From contig VGLX01000017.1 in the NCBI GenBank assembly GCA_016866645.1, forward strand, positions 1 to 11,676: 11,676 nt of DNA, read 5' to 3'. Both the position numbers and the translations under genes were made by a program. The stretch is from Candidatus Woesearchaeota archaeon. Lineage in GTDB: Archaea; Nanobdellota; Nanobdellia; SCGC-AAA011-G17; VGLX01. Shown here piece by piece: positions 5,771 through 11,676 of this stretch. A model generated the notes under the pieces. That model saw only the letters and a list, made by a program, of their open reading frames with translations, was not told the origin of the DNA and made no database searches. The stretch's first letter is position 1. Each line of letters starts with the position of its first letter.

Positions 5771-5835
5771 GTTTGCGTTGGAAGGGACTTGCCAGGGTGT
5801 TAGTTTTGTTGATTCTTTCGGGCTGAACTAAAAGG

Positions 5836-6564
5836 TTATAATGTTTTTAACACAAGGACCAGCAATACTCCGCCTATAAGTGAAAATATTGTGCTATGCT
5901 GTGTCAGCTTAGAGCATGACGTGGGTATCAGCTCGTCTGCTGAGATGTAAATCATCAATCCTGCAGTTGCCGCGATTAGGAATCCTACACCCCATAAGGG
6001 TATATATTTAGAGAGATAGTAAAACACTAAAATCCCCATTATTGTTGGAATCGCTGTAGATGCGGACACCAAAAAAGATTTTAGCTTTTTCTTAGTGCAG
6101 TAGTAATACGGGGCTGCTGTGCAGATGCCTTCTGGTATGTCATGTATCATTATAGCCAAAGCCACTATCACGCTCATCTTAACATCTGATGTTAAGCCTA
6201 CTGCTATGGCCATCCCTTCCGGGAAGTTGTGCATGAATATTCCCAGCAGAACATAAGTCGCCGTCCTCCTAAGGTTGCACCCTTGCTCTTGAGCGTTAAG
6301 CGACGGGTGAAGGTGAGGTATGGTCCTGTCCAATATGTACATCACCACGGCTCCGGATGTTAAACCTAATATGCAAATCCATATTGATGAGAACTGTATG
6401 CTTTCTGGAACTAATTCCAGGAAGGATATTGACAGCATGACCCCTGCCGCGAAAGAAAGCATGTTAAACATGAAAACATTTGACGGTTTCTTAAGAACCC
6501 CGGCTAAAGAACCGACTATTGGCCCAAGTGACGCGATTATAATCAGTATCAGTATCAGGTTCAT
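5836..6564 (-). CDS. ZIP family divalent metal transporter
   Basis: This 242-residue membrane protein has about eight hydrophobic segments and belongs to the ZIP (ZupT/GufA-like) family that imports zinc, iron and related metals. The two signature membrane motifs are intact: HNFPEG (112-117) and HDIPEG (141-146), which form the binuclear metal site. ELVPES (50-55) in segment 2 and ELIP (211-214) in segment 7 also fit the family. The loop after segment 3 carries a short His motif (PHLHP, 83-87), as expected for the variable cytoplasmic metal-sensing loop. The ATG at 6564 agrees with a TATA box 27 nt upstream. The gene lies 40 bp downstream of truD on the same strand, so read-through from truD is possible. 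Metal preference cannot be told from the sequence. Confidence 0.9.
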   Translation of the reverse strand: MNLILILIIIASLGPIVGSLAGVLKKPSNVFMFNMLSFAAGVMLSISFLELVPESIQFSSIWICILGLTSGAVVMYILDRTIPHLHPSLNAQEQGCNLRRTATYVLLGIFMHNFPEGMAIAVGLTSDVKMSVIVALAIMIHDIPEGICTAAPYYYCTKKKLKSFLVSASTAIPTIMGILVFYYLSKYIPLWGVGFLIAATAGLMIYISADELIPTSCSKLTQHSTIFSLIGGVLLVLVLKTL

Positions 6565-6587
6565 AACCTATTATGAATTACGCTTTT

Positions 6588-6595
6588 ATTTAAAT
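6588..6595 (-). promoter_or_regulatory. TATA box of the ZIP transporter gene
   Basis: TTTAAATA on the minus strand is centred about 27 nt before the ATG at 6564, giving a leaderless transcript. It lies in the 40-bp gap after the truD stop. Confidence 0.5.
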
Positions 6596-6604
6596 GTATA
6601 CTCT

Positions 6605-7564
6605 CTAAGAGAACATCTTCTTAATTGCTATAGTAGCATAGCTTCCTGGCGGAAGGGTGAAGCTTACCAAGTAAGTTGCCTTGTCTTCTTCGGTTATTTC
6701 TAAATATTTGACTTCTGCTAGCATGTCTCTTTCTCCGCCTTCTGAGCTTATTTCTGGCATCTCTTTCATTATGAAATCTTCTTTTTTTATTTTGTCCTCT
6801 TTCATCAGTTTCATGTATATCTTTTCTATCTCTTTATTCTCGAACTCTGTTAAGAACCCAAGTATAGGCATCTTCTCGTTTTTTATCTTCTCGTCTGAGA
6901 ATACGAACGTTCCTTGTGAGTAGTCCGCTAATGAGTATTTCTTATATTTCATCCTCAGGTATTCTTCTACTGCTTTGTTGAACAAGTAGCTTTGGTATGA
7001 GTTGAGGTATATCCTTAGTATGTTCTTGCTTAGCTTCCTCAAAGAGCCTATGTAGTCTTTGCCCTCCCACCTGAGCCTTAGCGAGAAGCAGGCTTTCCTG
7101 AACTCTTTTTTCACTAGCGCTTCTCCGATTATCTTGTTCTTTCCTCCGAATCTTTGGTCATCGTAATAGTTTTCTATAAACTTTATTTTTCTTGGCTCTT
7201 CGTCTGCTTTCCTGACCCTTATGACGAACTTGTTGCCTAACAGCTGCCCTAGTTTCAGTCTCTCTTTACCATAACCTAAAGGAGTTATTTTCAAGTCTTT
7301 TATCTTCAAGTTTTGCAAGCTCTCTATGCTGACCTTGTTGGCTGACACGTACTGTTTGGTCAATGCTTTCTTGTCTTTCACCCCGGCTATGTTGAAATAC
7401 TTCTCATTAACCCTTAATTTATTAGCTATCGCTCTTAAAGCGTCCCTGGTGTTCCAGTTCTTCTTCTCAAGGATGAAATACGCGTAGGTTCCGCCATTCA
7501 GGGTTAAATCCTTAGGTATCTCTTCCACTATGAAGTCTTCCGGGTTTTGCTTTATCTGGTACAT
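6605..7564 (-). CDS. truD: tRNA pseudouridine synthase TruD, short form
   Basis: TruD makes pseudouridine at position 13 of tRNAs (also 35 in some archaeal/eukaryotic Pus7 relatives). Family marks: PEDFIVEEIP near the N terminus (8-17), AGVKDKKALTKQ (60-71) with the presumed catalytic Asp64, YDDQRFGGKN (134-143), LNSYQSYLFNKAVEEYL (187-203) and the C-terminal LPPGSYATIAIKKMF. At 319 residues it is shorter than most archaeal homologues, which are around 400. The segment between YDDQRFGG and LNSYQSYLF is only about 40 residues, so the TRUD insertion domain is greatly reduced. The ATG at 7564 fits a TATA box about 27 nt upstream. It is divergent from the phosphoglycerate mutase gene, and the zip gene follows. 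Confidence 0.93.
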   Translation of the reverse strand: MYQIKQNPEDFIVEEIPKDLTLNGGTYAYFILEKKNWNTRDALRAIANKLRVNEKYFNIAGVKDKKALTKQYVSANKVSIESLQNLKIKDLKITPLGYGKERLKLGQLLGNKFVIRVRKADEEPRKIKFIENYYDDQRFGGKNKIIGEALVKKEFRKACFSLRLRWEGKDYIGSLRKLSKNILRIYLNSYQSYLFNKAVEEYLRMKYKKYSLADYSQGTFVFSDEKIKNEKMPILGFLTEFENKEIEKIYMKLMKEDKIKKEDFIMKEMPEISSEGGERDMLAEVKYLEITEEDKATYLVSFTLPPGSYATIAIKKMFS

Positions 7565-7572
7565 AACAAAAG

Positions 7573-7595
7573 TTTAAATAATCAAAAGATTATAA
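7573..7595. promoter_or_regulatory. Overlapping divergent promoters of truD and apgM
   Basis: The 41-bp gap holds two TATA boxes. TTTAAATA (plus, 7573-7580) lies about 29 nt before the ATG at 7606. TTATAATC (minus, complement of 7588-7595) lies about 27 nt before the ATG at 7564. Each box falls inside the other promoter, so both can hardly be occupied at once and the two genes may compete for initiation. Confidence 0.5.
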
Positions 7596-7605
7596 GCTTA
7601 ATGGT

Positions 7606-8730
7606 ATGAAGAGGATAATCATAGTGATTGATGGCATGGGAGACCTGCCTTGCCCAGAGCTGAAGGGCAGGACGCCTTTAGAAGCGGCTTACACTCCGAA
7701 TCTTGATTTCTTTCTAAAGAATGGCAAAGCGGGTATGATGTATCCTATCAAGAAAGGCTGGGCTCCTGAGTCTGACCAGGCCATGATATCTATGCTGGGA
7801 TTTGACGTGTTCAAGACGTACACGGGCCGAGGGGTCTTAGAGGCTTACGGATTCGGTATAGACATTAAAGGATACGCAGTCAGCCGTTGCAACTTCTCAA
7901 AAGTAGAAGACGGCTTGATAACCCATGTACAAGGGGCTACTGAAGAAGAATCTAAAACGTTTGCTGACAAGCTTAACAAGCTGATGAAACATGCCAAGAT
8001 AATACCCACTATCGGTTACAGGGCTGTGCTTTTAGTCAAGACTCATTCTTCCTCAAGAGTTACAAACACCCATCCGGCATACATAGTGGTCAAGAATTAT
8101 TGCTCAAAGGCATTGCCAGTTGCTGGAAAGAAGCTTAGAGTTCAACGATGCAAACCATTAGTTCCTGCTGCTAAGAAAACAGCAGGCATGATAAACGAGA
8201 TAGTTGAGCTCAGTGAAAAAAACCTTAAAGGCTTCACGTTGATAACACGTGGCACAGGCAGCGAGCTTCCGAAGCTTGGAAAGCTGAAAGGCAAGTGGGC
8301 ATTATTGGCAGACATGCCTGTAGAGAAGGCGATCGGAAAAATAGTGGGTATGACTGTCCTGCCCAAGTATCCAGACCTGGAGAAGACTTTTGAGGTCATA
8401 AAATGGAATTTTGAAGAATATGACAACTTCTACTTGCAAATCAAAGGCCCGGACACTTTCGGGCATAAAGGGATGCCCATAGAGAAGATGAGGTCTATAG
8501 AGCAGATAGACAGGGAGTTCTTATCAAAAATAAGGACTTTGCCTTTCGATGTGGTATGCATTACAGCAGACCATTCGACGCCTTGCAGCAGGAAAGCCCA
8601 CTCAGAACACCCCGCGCCGGTCATAATCTACGGCAAAGGAAAGGACAAGATCAGTTACTCCTCTGAGAATGCCTGCAAGAAAGGAAGCTTAGGATTTTTT
8701 GAAGGGAAGAGACTTCTTAAACTAATATAA
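7606..8730 (+). CDS. apgM: Archaeal 2,3-bisphosphoglycerate-independent phosphoglycerate mutase
   Basis: This 374-residue enzyme of the alkaline-phosphatase superfamily interconverts 3- and 2-phosphoglycerate in glycolysis/gluconeogenesis. Visible marks: IDGMGDLPCPELKGRTPLEA with metal ligand D9, the nucleophile Ser56 in ESDQAMISMLGFD, TGRGVLEAYGFGID, CNFSKVEDG, LITRGTG (212-218), KGPDTFGHKGMP with D283 and H287, and TADHSTPCSRKAHSEHPAPV with D322, H323 and H332. All seven expected metal/nucleophile positions are therefore present. The segment around 147-158 (HSSSRVTNTHPA) is where many homologues read like LSDxVxDTDPH, so the substrate-side loop is somewhat divergent. It has its own leaderless-type promoter and is not obviously part of the replication/translation operon that begins 49 bp later. 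Confidence 0.92.
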   Translation: MKRIIIVIDGMGDLPCPELKGRTPLEAAYTPNLDFFLKNGKAGMMYPIKKGWAPESDQAMISMLGFDVFKTYTGRGVLEAYGFGIDIKGYAVSRCNFSKVEDGLITHVQGATEEESKTFADKLNKLMKHAKIIPTIGYRAVLLVKTHSSSRVTNTHPAYIVVKNYCSKALPVAGKKLRVQRCKPLVPAAKKTAGMINEIVELSEKNLKGFTLITRGTGSELPKLGKLKGKWALLADMPVEKAIGKIVGMTVLPKYPDLEKTFEVIKWNFEEYDNFYLQIKGPDTFGHKGMPIEKMRSIEQIDREFLSKIRTLPFDVVCITADHSTPCSRKAHSEHPAPVIIYGKGKDKISYSSENACKKGSLGFFEGKRLLKLI

Positions 8731-8747
8731 CTTTTATAATATAAAAC

Positions 8748-8756
8748 TATTTAAAA
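8748..8756 (+). promoter_or_regulatory. TATA box of the gins-ribosomal operon
   Basis: TATTTAAAA is centred 28 nt before the ATG at 8780. This supports that ATG over the adjacent GTG at 8777 and suggests a leaderless start for the six-gene cluster. A second AT-rich box (TTTATAAT, 8733-8740) could be an alternative. Confidence 0.5.
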
Positions 8757-8779
8757 CAGTTAGGGCATACTACTCAGTG

Positions 8780-9406
8780 ATGGACCGGGAAATAGTAATC
8801 ACATACGAGACATTGTATGAAATTCTAAGACGAGAGAAGATACGGCCAGAGATACAGCAGTTAGATAAGACGTTCTTAAAAGACGTCCTGAAATACTTAA
8901 GCGAGAAGCAAAGCATACTCGACTCGCAAAGCAAGAAAGTCAGCGTGTTCTCCAGCTCAGAGGCACAGAAGACCCAGAAGCAGGTAGAGAACGTCAAAAG
9001 GATGATCCAGGAGATTTACGAGCGCAGAGAGAACAAGATAATCCAGCATGCGATATTCTCTTCAAGGATGTGCGACAACATCCAAGTCCAAGAGATGCTA
9101 GAAGAGGAGAGACAGCTTTATGAAGAGATTACAGCCGTGCTGAACAAGTATAGGGATGGAGTCCTGGCGAGCATATTATCATTGAAAAACCCTGAAATTC
9201 CTAAACCAGAGGAACCGAAAGAGTTAAAAACCGAAGACAAGCCTAATAATAGACTGATAAGGTTTTTGCAGCCTACGCCGCAATTCATAGGCGAAGACTA
9301 CAAAGTCTATGGGCCTTACCAGGCAGAAGACGTAGCAGCGTTACCTTTAAAAACCGCAAGCATACTAATCAATAACAACAAAGCAGAGGATATAAAATTA
9401 ATATGA
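8780..9406 (+). CDS. GINS complex subunit, Sld5/Psf1-like (GINS15/51)
   Basis: GINS binds MCM and a Cdc45/RecJ-like protein to form the active replicative helicase. The protein (208 residues) has the A-then-B domain order of archaeal GINS15/51. The helical A domain spans about 1-135 and is highly charged. A Pro/Glu/Lys linker covers about 136-155 (IPKPEEPKELKTEDKP). The small beta B domain ends the protein: RFLQPTPQFIGEDYKVYGPY, then EDVAALP and ASILINNNKAEDI, the usual GINS B-domain pattern. The start is ATG 8780 rather than GTG 8777, as judged from the TATA distance. Its stop overlaps the next start by ATGA (9403-9406). Linkage to eL42, eS27, aIF2-alpha and Nop10 is a known archaeal arrangement and supports the call. 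Confidence 0.9.
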   Translation: MDREIVITYETLYEILRREKIRPEIQQLDKTFLKDVLKYLSEKQSILDSQSKKVSVFSSSEAQKTQKQVENVKRMIQEIYERRENKIIQHAIFSSRMCDNIQVQEMLEEERQLYEEITAVLNKYRDGVLASILSLKNPEIPKPEEPKELKTEDKPNNRLIRFLQPTPQFIGEDYKVYGPYQAEDVAALPLKTASILINNNKAEDIKLI

Positions 9407-9720
9407 AAATACCAAAAATAAAGAAAAGGTTTTGCCCTAAGTGCAAGAAACATACTGAAAACTCAGTATTCCAGTCCAAGTCTATGGGAAGAAGCAAGAC
9501 CCACCCTATGAGCCGAGGGTCTAAGGGAAGGATGAGAATGCGAGGCCTTAACAGGGGTTATGGCAACAGGGGAAGGATGTCAAAAGCAGCCATAAGCGCT
9601 TGGAGCATGACCGGAGCTAAGACAAGCAAGAAAGTCGACTTAAGGTTCAAGTGCAAGGAATGCGGCAAGGTATTCGCGCAAAGCCAAGGCTTCAGAGTGA
9701 GAAGGCCTGAGTTTAAATAA
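9403..9720 (+). CDS. rpl44e: Large-subunit ribosomal protein eL42 (L44e)
   Basis: This 105-residue basic protein of the 50S subunit E-site region has the family's two-part zinc ribbon: C11-P-K-C14 and C84-K-E-C87. Between them is a Gly/Arg/Met-rich stretch (SRGSKGRMRMRGLNRGYGNR) that differs from the usual KG(Q)S..sqGKRR-type region of eL42 but keeps its charge. KVDLRFKCKECGKVF is the typical C-terminal ribbon. Length is near the family norm of 90-105. Translation is coupled to the GINS gene through a 4-bp ATGA overlap. Confidence 0.92.
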   Translation: MKIPKIKKRFCPKCKKHTENSVFQSKSMGRSKTHPMSRGSKGRMRMRGLNRGYGNRGRMSKAAISAWSMTGAKTSKKVDLRFKCKECGKVFAQSQGFRVRRPEFK

Positions 9721-9745
9721 AACTATCAATTGAGGTTATTTCAAA

Positions 9746-9934
9746 ATGGAAGAACTTGTAAAAGAAACGAAAAGCAGATTCATAAAGGTACGATGCCCGA
9801 AGTGCAAGAATGAGCAGATAATCTTCGGCAAAGTGTCTAGTGAAGTGAAATGTTTAGTATGCGACAAAGTACTCAGCGAGCCTACTGGCGGAAAAGGAAG
9901 CGTAAAAGCCAGGATATTAGAGGTACTTGGGTAA
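9746..9934 (+). CDS. rps27e: Small-subunit ribosomal protein eS27
   Basis: This 62-residue zinc-ribbon protein of the 30S subunit has C17-P-K-C20 and C36-L-V-C39. RFIKVRCPKCKNEQIIFGKV and LSEPTGGKG are typical of eS27. Length matches archaeal homologues. A Shine-Dalgarno site GAGGT (9732-9736) lies nine bases before the ATG, in the 25-bp gap after eL42, so this internal gene uses SD-led initiation. Confidence 0.95.
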   Translation: MEELVKETKSRFIKVRCPKCKNEQIIFGKVSSEVKCLVCDKVLSEPTGGKGSVKARILEVLG

Positions 9935-9935
9935 G

Positions 9936-10721
9936 ATGTTCTATAAGAAGAAAGGACTTCCTGAAGAGGGGGAATACGTATTATGCACTGTTAAGAAAAT
10001 ACTCTTCCACTCAGTGTTCGTAGACCTTGACGAGTATGACCGTAAGGAAGGTATGGTGCACATTTCAGAAGTCGCCCCGGGTAGGATTCGTAATCTCCGG
10101 GATTTCGTAAGAGAAGACAAGAAGATAATATGCAAAGTTTTACGTGTCAAGCTTGACAAAGGCCAGGTTGACTTATCACTAAGAAGAGTTTCCATCGCTA
10201 TGAGGAAAAAGAAGAATACGGACATCAAGCAAGAGCAGAAGGCAGAGAAGATAATGGAACTCTTGGCAATGAAGCTCAACATCGATGTCAAAAACCTGTA
10301 CAACGATTTCGGGAATAAGATATGGGAAGAGTACGGCAGCCTCAATCAGTTCTTCCAGGATGTAGCAACTGACCAAACCTCTCCAGAAGATGCAGGCATA
10401 CCACAAAAGTACACTGCGACGCTTAAAGAGATAGTCAAAGATAAAATAAAGCCGCAAGTCGTAGAGATGGACAAAGAGATAGAGCTCAGAAGCGAAGCGC
10501 CTAACGGCATAGACCTTATCAAAGAAGCCTTGAAGAAAGCAACAGAGTTGGCGAAGCAGAAGAATTACGATGTGAAGATAAGCTACGTCAGCGCCCCAAG
10601 GTATCATGTTAAAATCACTGCTTTAGATCCTAAATCCGCAGACAAAGCCATGACTGAAGTAATTTCAGAGGCTATAAAGTTCATAACCTCCAACAATGGC
10701 TATGGAGAAGTTAAGAAATAA
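9936..10721 (+). CDS. Translation initiation factor aIF2 subunit alpha
   Basis: This is the alpha subunit of the aIF2 heterotrimer that brings initiator Met-tRNA to the ribosome. From ATG 9936 it has 261 residues: an S1/OB domain (about 1-80; EGEYVLCTVKKILFHSVFVD, then EGMVHISEV and VDLSLRRVS), a helical domain (about 85-170) and an alpha-beta C-terminal domain that contacts the gamma subunit (about 175-261). The loop that carries the regulatory Ser51 in eukaryotic eIF2-alpha reads SEVAPGRIRNL, with Ala at that place. A TTG at 9927 is in frame, but ATG 9936, one base past the eS27 stop and 11 bases past a GAGGT, is more likely. Its stop overlaps the nop10 start (TAATG). Confidence 0.95.
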   Translation: MFYKKKGLPEEGEYVLCTVKKILFHSVFVDLDEYDRKEGMVHISEVAPGRIRNLRDFVREDKKIICKVLRVKLDKGQVDLSLRRVSIAMRKKKNTDIKQEQKAEKIMELLAMKLNIDVKNLYNDFGNKIWEEYGSLNQFFQDVATDQTSPEDAGIPQKYTATLKEIVKDKIKPQVVEMDKEIELRSEAPNGIDLIKEALKKATELAKQKNYDVKISYVSAPRYHVKITALDPKSADKAMTEVISEAIKFITSNNGYGEVKK

Positions 10722-10885
10722 TGCTTCATATACTTAAATGCGATAAATGCCTCACTTACACGCTGAAGCTCTTTTGTCCTGCGTGCGGCGAGAAGACGCT
10801 GAGCCCTAAACCCGCCAAGTTCAGCATCGAAGACAAGTGGGGCTATTGGAGGCGGAAAGCAAAAAAAGAACAGGGGTTGTTATAA
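10721..10885 (+). CDS. nop10: Nop10, H/ACA ribonucleoprotein core protein
   Basis: This short gene encodes 54 residues. Nop10 is one of the four proteins of archaeal H/ACA RNPs (with Cbf5, Gar1 and L7Ae) that guide pseudouridylation of rRNA. Seen directly: a zinc ribbon with C7, C10, C19 and C22 (CDKC, CPAC), then the diagnostic SPKPAKFSIEDKWGYWRRKA segment, which matches the linker and helix that bind Cbf5 in known Nop10. Two Trp replace the more common Tyr/Lys at the end of that segment. The start codon overlaps the aIF2-alpha stop (TAATG), and the PAC2 gene starts two bases past the stop. Position right after aIF2-alpha is conserved in many archaea. Confidence 0.92.
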   Translation: MLHILKCDKCLTYTLKLFCPACGEKTLSPKPAKFSIEDKWGYWRRKAKKEQGLL

Positions 10886-10887
10886 CA

Positions 10888-11652
10888 ATGGCTTATTTCG
10901 TGAAACAAGTTCAAAAAGTGAAGCTGAAAAACGCTACGCTTATAGTCGGCCTTCCAGGCATAGGCAACGTGGGCAAGATAGCTATAGATTTCATAGTTGA
11001 CAACATCGGTGCTAAGAGGATGTTCGAGATATATTCTGACCATTTCCCCCATGCAGTATTTGTCAATGATAAGAACATGGTAGAGCTGCCGATGATAACC
11101 ATGTACCATAAGAAGAAAGGCAACAAAGACTTATTATTCCTCGCAGGGGACATACAGCCGATAGATGAGCGTTCATGCTACGAGTTCTGCAACAAATTGT
11201 TGGACGTTTTAGAGAAGCACAGCTGCAAGGAGATAGTCACCATGGGAGGCATAGGCCTTCAGAGGATACCTGAGAAGCCTATCGTTTACTGCACCTCAAA
11301 TAATAAGGACATAATCAAAAGGTATGCCATGACTAACGTTAACAGCAACATCTATGGGGTAGTCGGACCTATAATCGGAGTCTCAGGGTTGTTAGTTGGA
11401 TTGGCGAAGCACAGGAACATACCTGCTATCGCACTGCTGGCGGAGACTTTCGGGCACCCTACGTACTTAGGGATCAAAGGCGCCAGGGCCATCCTCATGA
11501 TACTCAACCATAAGCTAGGCTTAGGATTAGAGCTCAAGCAGCTTGATGAAGAGATAACCAAGATCGAGAAAGAAATAAAAACGAAGACTAAGCAGCTGAC
11601 TATGCTGCAGACTAAGAAAACAGCCAAGAGCGAGCTCAGCTATATTGGTTAA
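10888..11652 (+). CDS. PAC2-family protein (archaeal proteasome-assembly-chaperone-like ATP-grasp-adjacent family)
   Basis: This 254-residue protein belongs to the PAC2 family, related to eukaryotic proteasome assembly chaperone 2. Marks: LIVGLPGIGNVGKIAIDFIV (18-37), FPHAVF with a strand of hydrophobics, LFLAGDIQP (83-91), TMGGIGLQ (118-125), YGVVGPIIGVSGLLVGLA (156-173), LLAETFGHP (183-191) and ARAIL near the helix that follows. A charged coiled coil (about 215-245) ends the protein. An in-frame upstream start at 10837 would overlap nop10 and add non-family residues; ATG 10888, two bases after nop10, fits the family N terminus. Archaeal members are often next to nop10, and proposed roles in proteasome assembly are not firmly established. 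Confidence 0.9.
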   Translation: MAYFVKQVQKVKLKNATLIVGLPGIGNVGKIAIDFIVDNIGAKRMFEIYSDHFPHAVFVNDKNMVELPMITMYHKKKGNKDLLFLAGDIQPIDERSCYEFCNKLLDVLEKHSCKEIVTMGGIGLQRIPEKPIVYCTSNNKDIIKRYAMTNVNSNIYGVVGPIIGVSGLLVGLAKHRNIPAIALLAETFGHPTYLGIKGARAILMILNHKLGLGLELKQLDEEITKIEKEIKTKTKQLTMLQTKKTAKSELSYIG

Positions 11653-11676
11653 TATTTCTTATTTATTTTTTATTAG
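11653..11676 (+). terminator. T-rich end of the gins-PAC2 operon
   Basis: Directly after the PAC2 stop the sequence is TATTTCTTATTTATTTTTTA, a U-rich signal of the archaeal termination type. It runs to the window edge, so its full extent is unknown. Confidence 0.45.

Noticed and set aside
10837..10887. Longer N terminus for the PAC2 protein
   Set aside because: The extension lies in another frame of the well-recognised nop10 gene and adds residues outside the PAC2 family N terminus; ATG 10888 is better.

Overview
The window is archaeal chromosomal DNA. It carries a GINS replication subunit, ribosomal proteins eL42 and eS27, aIF2-alpha, Nop10, an archaeal-type TruD, an FtsY, and a cofactor-independent phosphoglycerate mutase of the archaeal kind. 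Most first genes of transcription units have a TATA box about 27-30 nt before the start codon, which is the geometry of leaderless archaeal mRNAs. The small TruD, close gene packing and an MNT/HEPN pair fit a small-genome (DPANN-like) archaeon, but that lineage guess is an inference; only 'archaeon' is firm.

Layout. (1) 1-2516, accessory region, all genes on the minus strand: a decayed, frameshifted fragment of a surface-type protein at the left edge; a 217-bp spacer with 22-bp tandem repeats; a HEPN/MNT nucleotidyltransferase toxin-antitoxin-like pair; and a gene joining a transposase-style zinc ribbon and helix-turn-helix to a Cas4/RecB-like PD-(D/E)XK nuclease domain. (2) 2517-4483: a short AT-rich spacer with a promoter and a doubtful small ORF, then ftsY (minus), whose N-terminal region is a roughly 170-residue Glu/Lys/Arg coiled coil flanked by repeated amphipathic membrane-targeting-like motifs. 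(3) 4573-5754: a complete, inhibitory-type serpin (plus), divergent from ftsY. (4) 5836-7564: a ZIP metal transporter and TruD (minus). (5) 7606-8730: archaeal phosphoglycerate mutase (plus), divergent from truD. (6) 8780-11652: an operon-like cluster gins - eL42 - eS27 - aIF2-alpha - nop10 - PAC2 (plus), with overlapping or closely spaced genes. It couples replication-fork assembly with translation, rRNA modification and possibly proteasome assembly.

The most unusual parts are the nuclease/MNT/HEPN cassette with a palindrome placed inside its promoter, the iteron-like 22-bp repeats beside it, the serpin, and the FtsY architecture. No rRNA, tRNA or CRISPR array was recognised. Apart from the repeat-bearing spacer at 299-515, all intergenic gaps are under about 170 bp.
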